Part shown: piece after piece, positions 52,029 to 62,379 of the stretch | How positions within the stretch are numbered: the first letter of the stretch is position 1 | How the letters are laid out: each line of letters begins with the position of its first letter | Source: Lentzea terrae | Lineage (GTDB): Bacteria > Actinomycetota > Actinomycetes > Mycobacteriales > Pseudonocardiaceae | Direction: 5' to 3' | Assembly: GCF_003265345.1 (NCBI RefSeq) | Contig: NZ_QFWW01000026.1 | Location: 62,001 to 126,000 of the forward strand | Length of the DNA stretch: 64,000 bases | Translations under genes and position numbers: made by a program | The notes under the pieces: model-generated | What the model saw: only the letters and a program-made list of their open reading frames with translations | Database searches by the model: none | Told to the model about the DNA's origin: nothing

Positions 52029-52913
52029 ATGTTGGGGATCTCGTACGAGGGTGCCACCGCTGTGATCACGACTGTAGGCGCAGGCCTGCGGTCTTTCGAG
52101 GTGGACGGCGTTCCGTATGTGGAGACGTTCGGCCCGGACGAGAAGCCGCCGATGAGCGCCGGGGCCGTGTTGGTCCCGTGGCCCAACCGGACTGCTGGGG
52201 CTTCCTGGGTGCTGGACGGGGTGGTCCAGCAGCTTGAAGTTACCGAGCCCGCGCGGGGGAACGCGATTCACGGGCTGGTTCGGCGGCGGCCGTGGTCGGT
52301 GCTGGAGCACACCGGGTCGTTGGTGTCGTTGCAGACCTTGATCGAGCCTCAGGCTGGGTGGCCTGCGGCTTTGCGCGCCACTGTGTCGTACGCGCTGGAT
52401 GATCATGGGCTGACTGTTACGCACGGGGTCAAGAACGTCGGGGATGTTCCTACGCCGTTCGGGGTGGGGACGCATCCGTATCCGCGGGCTGGGAATGCTG
52501 CCACTGACTCGTGCACTTTGACGCTTTCCGCCACTACTGTGCTGCCGCTGGATGTTGACCGGATGGTGCCCTCTGGGGCAGCTGAGCCGGTTGAGGGGAC
52601 CGAGTTCGACTTCCGCGCCGGGCGCTCGCTGGCCAACGTGCACCTGGACACGCCGTTCGGTGGGTGTGAGCCGGCGCGTGACGGGCTGGTGCACCATTCG
52701 TTGTCGTCGGACAGCGGAGGGGTCGAGGTGTGGGCGGACCCGGCCTTCCGGTGGGTGCAGGTCTACACGCCGGACTCCTACCCGGACCGCGGGCGGGCGG
52801 TGGCGATCGAGCCGATGACGTGCCCGCCGGACGCGTTGAACTCCGGAACCGATCTGATCTGGGTGGCTCCTGGGGAGTCCTGGGGTGCCCGGTGGGGGAT
52901 CAAGCCCCTGTAG
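52029..52913 (+). CDS. aldose 1-epimerase family protein
   Basis: 294 residues, galactose-mutarotase fold. Motifs: VPWPNR near residue 45, NAIHGLVRRRPW, VGTHPYPR and AIEPMTCPPDALNSG towards the end, including the catalytic Glu region. It interconverts sugar anomers, substrate unknown. ATG at 52029 lies 8 bases after a TAGGCT hexamer and has no ribosome binding site, so it may be leaderless. Confidence 0.85.
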   Translation: MLGISYEGATAVITTVGAGLRSFEVDGVPYVETFGPDEKPPMSAGAVLVPWPNRTAGASWVLDGVVQQLEVTEPARGNAIHGLVRRRPWSVLEHTGSLVSLQTLIEPQAGWPAALRATVSYALDDHGLTVTHGVKNVGDVPTPFGVGTHPYPRAGNAATDSCTLTLSATTVLPLDVDRMVPSGAAEPVEGTEFDFRAGRSLANVHLDTPFGGCEPARDGLVHHSLSSDSGGVEVWADPAFRWVQVYTPDSYPDRGRAVAIEPMTCPPDALNSGTDLIWVAPGESWGARWGIKPL

Positions 52914-52965
52914 GAAAAGGCGCTGTCGTAGCGGAACGCGGGCGCAACCGTTAGCGTTGCTAACC

Positions 52966-54174
52966 ATGAACATCGCGATCACCGGGGGCTACGTCGTGCC
53001 CGTCGACGGGGAGCCTGTCGAGGGCGGCACTGTCCTGATTCAGGACGGGAAGATCGTCGCGGTTGGTGCGGACGTCGACATCCCGGACGGGGTTGAGGTC
53101 GTCGACGCGGACGGGGCCTGGGTGTTGCCCGGCTTTGTCGAGGCGCACGGGCACATCGGTGTCCACGAGGAGGCCGAGGGGTGGGCCGGGCAGGACACCA
53201 ACGAGATGACGGATCCCGTCGGTGCGCGGATGCGGGCGTTGGATGCGATCAACCCGGCTGATTTGGGGTTCGGGGACGCGCTCAGCGGTGGCGTGACCAC
53301 GGCGGTGATCAAGCCCGGGTCGGGCAACCCCATTGGTGGGCAGACGGTTGCGGTGAAGTGCTGGGGGCGGACCGTCGACGAGATGCTCGTCAAGGAGCCC
53401 GTCAGCGTGAAGAGCGCGTTGGGGGAGAACCCCAAGCGGGTGTACGGCGACAAGGGGAAGTTGCCGTCCACGCGGCAGGGGGTGGCGGCGGTCATCCGGG
53501 ACGCGCTGACCAAGGCGCAGGATTATGTGGCCAAGAAGGCTGAGGCTGAGGCCGACGGGAAAGCCTTCGAGCGCAACAACACGCAAGAGATCTTGGCCAA
53601 GGTGCTCGGCGGTGAGCTGCCGTGGTGCCAGCACGCGCATCGGGCTGATGACATTGCGACGGCGATCCGGTTGTCGGAGGAGTTCGGCTACAAGCTGATC
53701 ATCAACCACGGCACGGAAGGGCACTTGATCGCGGATCTCATTGCGGAGAAGCAGATTCCGGTGATCATCGGGCCGTTGTTCACGTCGCGGTCCAAAGTGG
53801 AGGTTCGCAACCGGGGGCTGCGGAACCCCGGGATCTTGGCGCGGGCCGGGGTGGAGCTGGCGATCACCACGGACCATCCGGTGGTGCCGATCCACTTCTT
53901 GGTGCACCAGGCCACGTTGGCGGTGAAGGAAGGGCTCGACCCGGAGGTTGCGATCAAGGCGTTGACGGTCAACCCGGCCAAGATCATGGGGTTGCAGGAC
54001 CGGGTGGGAGCGCTGAAGCCGGGGCTGGACGGGGACGTGGTGATCTGGTCCGGGGATCCCTTGGACGTGATGAGCCGGGCCCTGCACGTGTACGTGGAGG
54101 GGCGCGAGGTCTACGCGTTCGACGAGCGGAAGGGTGAAGGGGTCGTGGCCGACCCCTTCTACCGGGAGCGCTAG
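52966..54174 (+). CDS. amidohydrolase (imidazolonepropionase-like)
   Basis: 402 residues, beta-barrel metal hydrolase. Begins with the composite N-terminal barrel, then GFVEAHGHIGVHEE (H-x-H metal site), HAHRADDI, INHGTEGH and TTDHPVVP (Asp/His site), and closes with the typical LTVNPAKIMGL-x-DRVGALKPGLDGDVVIW. Substrate not known. Codon use in the gene is G/T-ending rich. Its stop and that of the convergent acyl-CoA dehydrogenase share CTAG. Confidence 0.85.
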   Translation: MNIAITGGYVVPVDGEPVEGGTVLIQDGKIVAVGADVDIPDGVEVVDADGAWVLPGFVEAHGHIGVHEEAEGWAGQDTNEMTDPVGARMRALDAINPADLGFGDALSGGVTTAVIKPGSGNPIGGQTVAVKCWGRTVDEMLVKEPVSVKSALGENPKRVYGDKGKLPSTRQGVAAVIRDALTKAQDYVAKKAEAEADGKAFERNNTQEILAKVLGGELPWCQHAHRADDIATAIRLSEEFGYKLIINHGTEGHLIADLIAEKQIPVIIGPLFTSRSKVEVRNRGLRNPGILARAGVELAITTDHPVVPIHFLVHQATLAVKEGLDPEVAIKALTVNPAKIMGLQDRVGALKPGLDGDVVIWSGDPLDVMSRALHVYVEGREVYAFDERKGEGVVADPFYRER

Positions 54175-55310
54175 CGGAGGCCGCGGCCGATGACCAGGCG
54201 CTGGATCTGGTTGGTGCCTTCGAAGATCTGCAGGACCTTGGCCTCGCGCATGTAGCGCTCGACCGGGAAGTCGCGGGTGTAGCCCGCGCCGCCGAGCACC
54301 TGCACGGCGTCGGTCGTCACCTTCATCGCCGCGTCGGTGGCGATGAGCTTGGCGATCGACGCCTGCTGGCGGAACGGGCGGCCGCGGTCGCGCAGCCTGG
54401 CCGCGTGCAGGTAGGTGGCGCGGGCGGATTCCACGGCGGCGGCCATGTCGGCGAGCAGGAACTCGAGGCCCTGGAACTCGATGATCGGGCGGCCGAACTG
54501 GGTGCGGGTCTTGGCGTAGGCCACGGCTTCGTCGAGCGCGGCTTGGGCCAGGCCCACCGCGCAGGCGGCGATGCCCAGGCGGCCGGAGTCCAAAGCGGAC
54601 AGTGCGATCTTCAGGCCGTCGCCCTCGGCGCCGATCAGGCGGTCCGCGCCGAAGCGGACGTCGTCGAACTGCAGCTGCGCGGTGATCGAGCCGGTCAGGC
54701 CCATCTTGCGCTCGGGGGTGTCGGCGGAGAGGCCGCGTGCGTCGCCGGGAGCGAGGAAGCAGGAGATGCCGCGACCGCCGTCCGGGGACGTGCGGGCCAT
54801 CAGGGTGTAGAAGTCGGCGGCGCCGGCGTGGGTGATCCACGCCTTGGTGCCGTTCACGACGTACTCGGAGCCCTGGCGGACGGCGCGGGTCGACATCGCG
54901 GCCGGGTCGGAGCCCGCCTGGACCTCGGACAGGGCGTAGCCGCCGAGGAGTTCGCCCTCGAGCATCTCGGGCAGCCAGCGGTCCTGCTGCTCGCGGGTGC
55001 CGAAGGTGGCGAGGCCGTAACAGGACATCACGTGCACGGAGAGGCCTACGGCGACCGTCATCCACGCCGAGGCGACCTCTTCGAGGGCCTGCAGGTACAC
55101 CTCGTAGGGCTGTGCCCCGCCGCCGAACTCCTCGGCGTACGGGAGGCCCAGCAGGCCGGCCCTGCCCAGCAGGCGGAACGCCTCGCGGGGGAACTTCTCG
55201 TTCTCCTCGGCGTCCGCGGCGTGGGGCTTCAGCTCGTCCCGTGCGATCTCCCTGACCAGCGCGATCAGGTCTTCTGCCTCTTGCGTGGGGAGCAGCCGCT
55301 CGGCGGGCAT
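54171..55310 (-). CDS. acyl-CoA dehydrogenase
   Basis: 379 residues, FAD enzyme for alpha-beta oxidation of an acyl-CoA. Motifs: ALSEVQAGSDPAAM, GTKAWITHAGAADF, SLDSGRLGIAACAVG and the catalytic Glu in LQIFEGTNQIQRLVIGRGL. ATG at 55310 has GGAGG six bases upstream. Divergent from a TetR regulator gene, with four GTAC words between, so it is probably that regulator's target. Confidence 0.92.
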   Translation of the reverse strand: MPAERLLPTQEAEDLIALVREIARDELKPHAADAEENEKFPREAFRLLGRAGLLGLPYAEEFGGGAQPYEVYLQALEEVASAWMTVAVGLSVHVMSCYGLATFGTREQQDRWLPEMLEGELLGGYALSEVQAGSDPAAMSTRAVRQGSEYVVNGTKAWITHAGAADFYTLMARTSPDGGRGISCFLAPGDARGLSADTPERKMGLTGSITAQLQFDDVRFGADRLIGAEGDGLKIALSALDSGRLGIAACAVGLAQAALDEAVAYAKTRTQFGRPIIEFQGLEFLLADMAAAVESARATYLHAARLRDRGRPFRQQASIAKLIATDAAMKVTTDAVQVLGGAGYTRDFPVERYMREAKVLQIFEGTNQIQRLVIGRGLR

Positions 55311-55326
55311 CGTCGACCTCCGGTGT

Positions 55327-55362
55327 GTACTAGTAGCTGTACTGTAGGACGTACCGCAGTAC
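55327..55362. promoter_or_regulatory. GTAC-rich operator between acyl-CoA dehydrogenase and TetR genes
   Basis: GTAC occurs at 55327, 55339, 55351 and 55359. Nested inverted repeats are GTGTAC/GTACAC at the outside and GTACTG/CAGTAC inside. Placement in the 84-base divergent gap beside a TetR gene is typical for an autoregulatory operator. Confidence 0.55.
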
Positions 55363-55394
55363 ACCTGCCAGTCAATGTGGCAGGGTCGTCAGCT

Positions 55395-55979
55395 ATGACG
55401 CGGGCTCTCACGCAGCGGCAGGCCGAGCTGCTCACCCGGTTGGAGGCTCTCTTCCTCACCGAGGGCTTCGGACATCTCACGCTGGATGACATCGCGGGCA
55501 GGTTGCACTGCTCGAAGTCGACGCTGTACGCGCTCGCCGGCAGCAAGGAACAGCTGGCCGTGCGGGTGGTCGGGCGGTACTTCAAGGGAGCGGCCGAGCG
55601 CATCGAGAAGCGCATCGCCGGCCTCGTTGACGTGCGCAAACGCATCGGCAGCTACCTCGCTGGCGCGGCGGAGGAGCTCGGCAAGGCGTCGGCTGCGTTC
55701 ATCGCGGACGTGTCGGACTTCCCGCCGACGCGTGCCACGTACGAGCGCAACGCGCGCGCTGCGGCCGAGCGCATCAAGTCGTTCATCCAGGACGGGGTCG
55801 AGCTGCACGTGTTCCGCGAGGTGCACGCGGTGCTGTTCGCCGAGATGGCCGGGTTGCTCATCGAGAGCATCCAGACGGGTGTCCTCACGAAACGGGCAGG
55901 CGTTTCAGACGCCGAGGCGTTCACCGCGCTGGGTGAGTTGTTGTTGGATGGGCTTCAGAGAGACGGGAGCTCGAAGTGA
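55395..55979 (+). CDS. TetR family transcriptional regulator
   Basis: 194 residues. N-terminal helix-turn-helix: LLTRLEALFLTEGFGHLTLDDIAGRLHCSKSTLYALAGSK in pieces typical of TetR, followed by a ligand-binding helical domain. ATG at 55395. Stop overlaps the PfkB gene start (GTGA). Likely represses the divergent acyl-CoA dehydrogenase gene and itself in response to an acyl ligand. Confidence 0.88.
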   Translation: MTRALTQRQAELLTRLEALFLTEGFGHLTLDDIAGRLHCSKSTLYALAGSKEQLAVRVVGRYFKGAAERIEKRIAGLVDVRKRIGSYLAGAAEELGKASAAFIADVSDFPPTRATYERNARAAAERIKSFIQDGVELHVFREVHAVLFAEMAGLLIESIQTGVLTKRAGVSDAEAFTALGELLLDGLQRDGSSK

Positions 55980-56920
55980 TCGTGGTTGCTGGTGAGGCAC
56001 TGGTCGACATGGTGCCGGTGGGGGACGACGAGCTGACGCCGCTCGCACCGAAGCTCGGTGGCGGGCCGTACAACGTCGCCGTCGCGCTCGGACGGCTGGA
56101 CGTGCCGACGAGCTTCCTGTCACGGGTGTCGGACGACCACTTCGGGCAGCAGCTGATCAAGCGGCTGCACGCGTCGAACGTGCGGACCGAGCTGGTCCAG
56201 CGCGGGCCGGAGAACACCACGCTCGCCGTCGTCGGGCTCGCCGAGGACGGCTCCGCGCGCTACTCGTTCTACGTCGACGGCACGGCCGACCGGCTCGTCG
56301 AGGATCCCGGACCGCTGCCCTCAGCAGCACAGGCCGTCTCATTCGGCACGCTGTCACTCGTCCTGGAGCCCGGCGCGAGCGTCTACGAGACCGTTCTGCG
56401 GCGGGAAAGCAAGCGCTTGCTGACGGTCCTCGACCCCAACATCCGGGCCGGGCTGATCGACGATCCGGGCGCCTACCGGGCCCGGTTCCGGTCGTGGCTG
56501 CCGGACGTCGGTCTCCTGAAGGTGTCCGTCGAGGACGCGCAATGGCTCGCTGAAGGCAGTGACGATCTCGGCGACGTGATCGAGATCGCAAGGACGTGGA
56601 TTTCACAGGGACCGGCCGCCGTGGTGCTGACCAAGGGTGGCGACGGTCTTTCAGTGATCACCGCCACGGGACAGGTCGACGTGCCGCCGGTGAAGGTGGA
56701 CGTGGTCGACACGATCGGCGCGGGCGACACGGTGCAAGGTGCCCTGCTCGCGTGGCTGCACGACCACGACGCGCTGAGCGCGGAGAAGGTCCGTGCGCTC
56801 GGTGGCGAGGAATGGACCGACGCATTGACCTACGCGGGTGCTGCGGCCGCGATCACATGTTCCCGCGCGGGCGCCGAACCGCCCTTTGCGAGCGAACTCA
56901 CCGCTGCGTTGGCTGGATAA
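55976..56920 (+). CDS. PfkB family sugar kinase
   Basis: 314 residues. Signature 1 is in GGGPYNVAVALGRL and signature 2 in DTIGAGDTVQGALLAWL, with catalytic Asp in GAGD. Starts GEALVDMVPV, as in fructokinases and 2-keto-3-deoxygluconate kinases. GTG at 55976 overlaps the TetR stop. Sugar substrate unknown. A 223-base gap to citrate synthase follows. Confidence 0.88.
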   Translation: MIVVAGEALVDMVPVGDDELTPLAPKLGGGPYNVAVALGRLDVPTSFLSRVSDDHFGQQLIKRLHASNVRTELVQRGPENTTLAVVGLAEDGSARYSFYVDGTADRLVEDPGPLPSAAQAVSFGTLSLVLEPGASVYETVLRRESKRLLTVLDPNIRAGLIDDPGAYRARFRSWLPDVGLLKVSVEDAQWLAEGSDDLGDVIEIARTWISQGPAAVVLTKGGDGLSVITATGQVDVPPVKVDVVDTIGAGDTVQGALLAWLHDHDALSAEKVRALGGEEWTDALTYAGAAAAITCSRAGAEPPFASELTAALAG

Positions 56921-57071
56921 AACCGGGGAACGGACTACCGTGAGGGAGCCGCGCTAGAACTGGCATTACGGATGTGATGCCGGTCCCATCTCACAGAATC
57001 GGTTCACACCGCTGCTGCGAGGCGGGCCTTCCGCCGACTAGCGTGAGTGAACTTAGAAGACTCAGATCCCA

Positions 57072-57121
57072 ACGGGGTGGTCCGAGACGACGGCAGGCCG
57101 TGCGACCTGCCGCCACCCCGT
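57072..57121 (+). promoter_or_regulatory. structured 5-prime leader of citrate synthase mRNA
   Basis: A two-part hairpin: outer stem ACGGGGTGG (57072-57080) with CCACCCCGT (57113-57121), a 10-base internal bulge, and inner stem CGGCAGG (57091-57097) with CCTGCCG (57106-57112). The word TCCGAG occurs both in the bulge and just after the outer stem, giving a possible alternative pairing partner. It ends 22 bases before the ATG, close to the ribosome binding site. Confidence 0.5.
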
Positions 57122-57143
57122 CCGAGCGTTGAGAGGGACTTGA

Positions 57144-58457
<1,314 letters not shown>

Positions 58458-58469
58458 ACGTAGTTCTCG

Positions 58470-58500
58470 AAAGGCGCGCCCGTGCTGCGGGCGCGCCTTT
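58470..58500 (+). terminator. Rho-independent terminator after citrate synthase
   Basis: A perfect 12-bp stem (58470-58481 with 58489-58500), 7-base loop and T-rich tail starting within the 3-prime arm. Confidence 0.9.
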
Positions 58501-58519
58501 TGCTTTGTAACGTCAGAGG

Positions 58520-59758
58520 GTGAGCTCCCCCTCTGTTGTCTGGTTCCGCCGCGATCTGCGCACAACCGATCATCCTGCCTTTCTCGCGGCGGCGGAACGA
58601 TCTCCTCAGGCACTCGCGTTGTTCGTTCTCGACGACCGGCTGTTGAAACCGTCGGGGCAGCCGCGAATCGATTTTCTGCACCGCTGTTTGCACGCCTTGA
58701 ACGACGAGCTGGGCGGTCGCTTGATGGTCGTGCGCGGCGACCCGGTGCAGGCCGTGCCGCGGGTGGCGCGCGAGATCGGGGCCGGCAGCGTCCACATCAC
58801 CGCGGACTGCGCGCCGTACGGCCGAAACCGTGACCAGGCTGTCGAAGAAGCGTTGGGGGACATCGAACTCGTCCGCTCCGGCTCGCCCTACGCCGTGACG
58901 CCGGGCAGGGTGCGCAAGGCGGACGGCACGCCGTTCAAGGTCTTCACGCCGTTCCGCAACGCCTGGCTCGACCACGGCTGGTGCAAGCCGGCCGACACGT
59001 CATCGTCCACTCTGGACTGGATGAAGCCGGCACACAGCGCGAAACTTCCGGCTGTCAAAGAACAACTCCCGGATGCCCAGGCGTTGTGGGAGCAGTTCCG
59101 CGACGAGCGGCTGGCGGACTACGACAAGACCCGCGACCGCCCCGACCTCGACGCCACCAGCCGACTGTCGGCGTTCCTGCGGTTCGGCGTGCTGCACCCC
59201 CGAACGTTGCTGAAGGACTGCGACGGCACGTTCCGCAGCGAGCTGGCCTGGCGCGAGTTCTACGCCGACGTCCTCTGGCACCGCCCGGAAACCGCGCGCG
59301 AGAACTACGACCGCAAGTTCGACCGGATGCAGCACGACCACGACGAGGAGCTCTTCGAAGCCTGGGCCCAGGGCCGCACCGGCTACCCGATCGTGGACGC
59401 GGGGATGCGGCAGCTGCTGCAGGAAGGCTTCATGCACAACAGGGTCCGCATGATCGTGGCCAGCTTCCTGGTGAAGGACCTGCACCTGCCGTGGTGGTGG
59501 GGCGCACGGCACTTCATGAAGCACCTGATCGACGGAGACCTCGCCTCGAACCAGCACAACTGGCAGTGGGTCGCGGGCTGCGGCACGGACGCGGCGCCGT
59601 TCTTCCGCGTGTTCAACCCGTTGACCCAGGCCAAGAAGTTCGACCCGGACGGCGCCTACGTCCGCAAGTACGCGCCGGACTCGCACACCCTGGAACCGAT
59701 CGTCGACCACGCGGTCGAACGCCAGGTGGCGCTCGACCGCTACCAGGCCATCAAGTGA
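58520..59758 (+). CDS. phr: deoxyribodipyrimidine photolyase
   Basis: 412 residues. N-terminal antenna-binding domain starts VVWFRRDLRTTDHPA; the FAD-binding C-terminal half has SAFLRFGVLHPRTLL, ELAWREFYADVLW, GRTGYPIVDAGMRQLLQEGFMHNRVRMIVASFL, WQWVAGCGTDAAPFFRVFNP. Repairs cyclobutane dimers using light. Shorter than the E. coli enzyme (472) but complete in motifs. GTG at 58520. Overlaps the next convergent gene by 8 bases. Confidence 0.93.
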   Translation: MSSPSVVWFRRDLRTTDHPAFLAAAERSPQALALFVLDDRLLKPSGQPRIDFLHRCLHALNDELGGRLMVVRGDPVQAVPRVAREIGAGSVHITADCAPYGRNRDQAVEEALGDIELVRSGSPYAVTPGRVRKADGTPFKVFTPFRNAWLDHGWCKPADTSSSTLDWMKPAHSAKLPAVKEQLPDAQALWEQFRDERLADYDKTRDRPDLDATSRLSAFLRFGVLHPRTLLKDCDGTFRSELAWREFYADVLWHRPETARENYDRKFDRMQHDHDEELFEAWAQGRTGYPIVDAGMRQLLQEGFMHNRVRMIVASFLVKDLHLPWWWGARHFMKHLIDGDLASNQHNWQWVAGCGTDAAPFFRVFNPLTQAKKFDPDGAYVRKYAPDSHTLEPIVDHAVERQVALDRYQAIK

Positions 59759-60164
59759 GCGTCACGCGGGTGTGCTGGACGTAGGTCGCCGCCGCCCAGT
59801 ACCTCCTGGCGTTGTTGAGCGCGTCGACCCACTCCTGGAACTCGCCCTGCTGGTCGCACAGCCGTTGGAGCGAGTCGAGCCTGTCGACCACCGCGTCGAC
59901 GGCGGCCCGGTCTGGTGTCGCGATCAGCTGAGGCTGTGGTCGCGGTCCAGGCCGGGAGTCGAAGGAGTGGTCGAACGCGACGTTGCGGCAGGCGGCGACG
60001 AACAGGGCGAGTGCGGCGTCGACCGCCGGCCGGGTCGTGTCCTGGTCGACCGACTCGCGCAGGGCCGTCAGCTGATCGAGCATCCGCATCATCTTGTCGC
60101 ACAACTCGTCCGCGTAGGCGTCGACGCGGCGCTGGAGCAATTTCCGCGCCTGGTCCGGCTCCAC
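59751..60164 (-). CDS. hypothetical helical protein in ABC operon
   Basis: 137 residues, soluble and helical (LLQRRVDAYADELCDKMMRMLDQLTALRESVDQ, about 40-residue loop, RAAVDAVVDRLDSLQRLCDQQGEF). No family recognised. GTG at 60164 follows the ABC permease stop by two bases, so it belongs to that operon. The 3-prime end overlaps the photolyase gene by 8 bases. Confidence 0.6.
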   Translation of the reverse strand: MEPDQARKLLQRRVDAYADELCDKMMRMLDQLTALRESVDQDTTRPAVDAALALFVAACRNVAFDHSFDSRPGPRPQPQLIATPDRAAVDAVVDRLDSLQRLCDQQGEFQEWVDALNNARRYWAAATYVQHTRVTLT

Positions 60165-60166
60165 GC

Positions 60167-61345
60167 CTAGGTCCGGAGGGCTTCGCGGAGCTTGACGCGA
60201 GCGCCCGTTCGCAGCACTGCGTTCGCGTAGACCTTGCCGCCCAGCCACGTGATCGCCGCGATGGCCGCCAGCGCGAGCACGACCGCCAGCACCACCTGCC
60301 ACGGCGTCGCCACGCCCATCGCCATCCGGCCAGGCATCAGGATCGGGGCGAACGGCGGCAGCAGCGACAGCACGGTCACCGTCGGGCCGGACGGGCTGCC
60401 GATCATCAGGTTGATGCCGGCCACGAACGCCACGATGATCGTCATGCTGATCGGCGTCAGCACAGACTGCAGCTCCTCCTGGCGCGACACGAGCGACGCG
60501 GCGGCCGCGAACACCGTGGCGTACAAGAAGAATCCGAGCAGGTACCAGAGCACACCGGTCAGCAGCGCCGTGCCGCCCAGAGCGCCCACGTCGATCACGT
60601 CGAACGCGGACGACAGCCCGAGCCCGATCGTGGAGATCACCAGCAGCTGCAGCAGACCGACCGCGCCGAGCCCGATCACCTTGCCCAGCAACAACTGCCA
60701 CGGCCGGACGGTGGCGAGCAGGATCTCCACGACCCGGCTGGACTTCTCCTCCACCACGCCCTGGGCGACCATCGTGCCGTAGACCAAAAGGGAGTAGTAG
60801 AGCAGCGCGGCCACGATCAACCCGATCGCGAGGCGCTGACCTCGTTGCGGGTCAACGGGTTCCAGCGCCGTGACGGCCACGTTGACGTTCGCGAGGTTCT
60901 GCGCCACCTGCTGCGGCGTGATGCCCGCCTCGGCGAGCTGGGCGACCAGGACCTGCTGGCGCAGCACGTCGTTCAGCGCCGTCGTCAGCACCTGGTCGCC
61001 GGTGCCCTTGACGATCATCTTCAACGTGGGCGGCGCGCCCGTCACCAGCGCGTCCAGCGAGCCGTCGCGGACCTGCTGCTCGGCGTTCTCCATGGTCGTG
61101 ACGTCGCGGGTCTCGACGTCGATGCCGAACGACTTCGCCTTGTCCCGCAACGGATCCGCGAGCTGCGTGGCCTGGCCGGAGAGGCCGACAACGCTGCGCT
61201 GCTGGTCGTCGAACAGCACCGACTGCAGCACGACGTACCCGGCGAGCACGGCGATGATCACCGCGGTGCCGATCAGGAACGACCTGGTGCGCACCTTCGT
61301 GACGAACTCGCGCCGTGCCACCAACGAGACCGCTCGGGCCGTCAT
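60167..61345 (-). CDS. NatB-like ABC permease
   Basis: 392 residues. One N-terminal helix (about 22-45), a large extracytoplasmic domain to about 170, then five or six helices with VVEEKSSRVVEILLATVRPWQLLLGKVIG, the ABC-2/NatB signature. Exports sodium, drugs or similar; substrate unknown. ATG at 61345 overlaps the ATPase stop. Confidence 0.87.
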   Translation of the reverse strand: MTARAVSLVARREFVTKVRTRSFLIGTAVIIAVLAGYVVLQSVLFDDQQRSVVGLSGQATQLADPLRDKAKSFGIDVETRDVTTMENAEQQVRDGSLDALVTGAPPTLKMIVKGTGDQVLTTALNDVLRQQVLVAQLAEAGITPQQVAQNLANVNVAVTALEPVDPQRGQRLAIGLIVAALLYYSLLVYGTMVAQGVVEEKSSRVVEILLATVRPWQLLLGKVIGLGAVGLLQLLVISTIGLGLSSAFDVIDVGALGGTALLTGVLWYLLGFFLYATVFAAAASLVSRQEELQSVLTPISMTIIVAFVAGINLMIGSPSGPTVTVLSLLPPFAPILMPGRMAMGVATPWQVVLAVVLALAAIAAITWLGGKVYANAVLRTGARVKLREALRT

Positions 61346-62250
61346 GTGCTCCTCGCCTCGGTGGTCACGACGTTGCGGAACAGCTCGGTCAGCGTCGGGC
61401 GCTGGCGGGAGAACTCGTGCACGGGGCCCACGGCGAGCGCGGCCTGCAGCACCGCCTGGTCGTCCACGCCGTCAGCGAGCTCGAGCACGCACCGCGTCCC
61501 GTTCTTCTCGATCACCCGCACACCGTCCAGCGTGACAGTCCAGTCGGTGGTTGGCGACTCAACGACCAGCCGGGGCACCCCACCGGACCGGAGTTCGTCC
61601 ACCGTTCCGCTCGCGACCAGCGAACCGGCGCTGACGATGCCGACTCGGTCACACAGCCGTTCCACCAGGTCGAGCTGGTGGCTGGAGAACACCACGGGCA
61701 CGCCGCCGGAAGCCTTCTCGCGCAGCACCTGGCTCATCACGTCCACCGCGACCGGGTCGAGGCCGGAGAACGGTTCGTCGAGCACCAGGACGTCCGGCTC
61801 GTGCACCAGGGCGGCGGCGAGTTGCACGCGCTGCTGGTTGCCGAGGCTGAGCCGCTGCACCTCGTCGTTGCGGCGGTCGCGCAGGCCGAGCCGCGCGATC
61901 CAGTTCTCCGCGCTCGTGTGGGCCTCGTTGGTGCTCATGCCGTGCAGCTCGGCCAGGTAGACCAACTGGTCGAGCACCCTCATCCTCGGGTAGAGGCCGC
62001 GCTCCTCCGGCATGTAGCCAATTCGGCGCCTTGTGTCCAGGTCGACGGCTCTTCCGTTCCACCGCACCTCGCCGGAGTCGGCGGCGAGCACGCCCAGCGC
62101 GATCCGCATGGCCGTGGTCTTCCCAGCGCCGTTGCTGCCGACAAAACCGAAGAGCTCACCCGCACGAACGTCAAAAGACAGGTTCCGCAGGGCGACGACC
62201 TCTCCGTAGCGCTTGGAGATCCCGTCGATCTCCAGCACTCCCTCAGGCAC
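61342..62250 (-). CDS. NatA-like ABC transporter ATPase
   Basis: 302 residues: Walker A GSNGAGKTT, signature LSLGNQQRVQLAAAL, Walker B VLVLDEPFSGLD, H-loop SSHQLD, and a C-terminal extension of about 85 residues ending PTLTELFRNVVTTEA. Forms a transporter with the overlapping permease gene. ATG at 62250; 129 bases to the divergent type VII substrate genes. Confidence 0.9.
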   Translation of the reverse strand: MPEGVLEIDGISKRYGEVVALRNLSFDVRAGELFGFVGSNGAGKTTAMRIALGVLAADSGEVRWNGRAVDLDTRRRIGYMPEERGLYPRMRVLDQLVYLAELHGMSTNEAHTSAENWIARLGLRDRRNDEVQRLSLGNQQRVQLAAALVHEPDVLVLDEPFSGLDPVAVDVMSQVLREKASGGVPVVFSSHQLDLVERLCDRVGIVSAGSLVASGTVDELRSGGVPRLVVESPTTDWTVTLDGVRVIEKNGTRCVLELADGVDDQAVLQAALAVGPVHEFSRQRPTLTELFRNVVTTEARST

Positions 62251-62379
62251 GGTGCACCCCTTCGTTAGCCCGGATGGCGGTAATCGGACTCAAAGTATCG
62301 GTGAGCAGGGAACGAGTGAAACGATACGGGCGTCTACGGCGAATCGAACGAACGACCAATTCACTCAACGGGGGTGACC

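Noticed and set aside
52960..55065. 701-codon minus-strand frame across the amidohydrolase gene into the acyl-CoA dehydrogenase gene
   Set aside because: Antisense to the amidohydrolase and in the wrong frame of the dehydrogenase; no domain.
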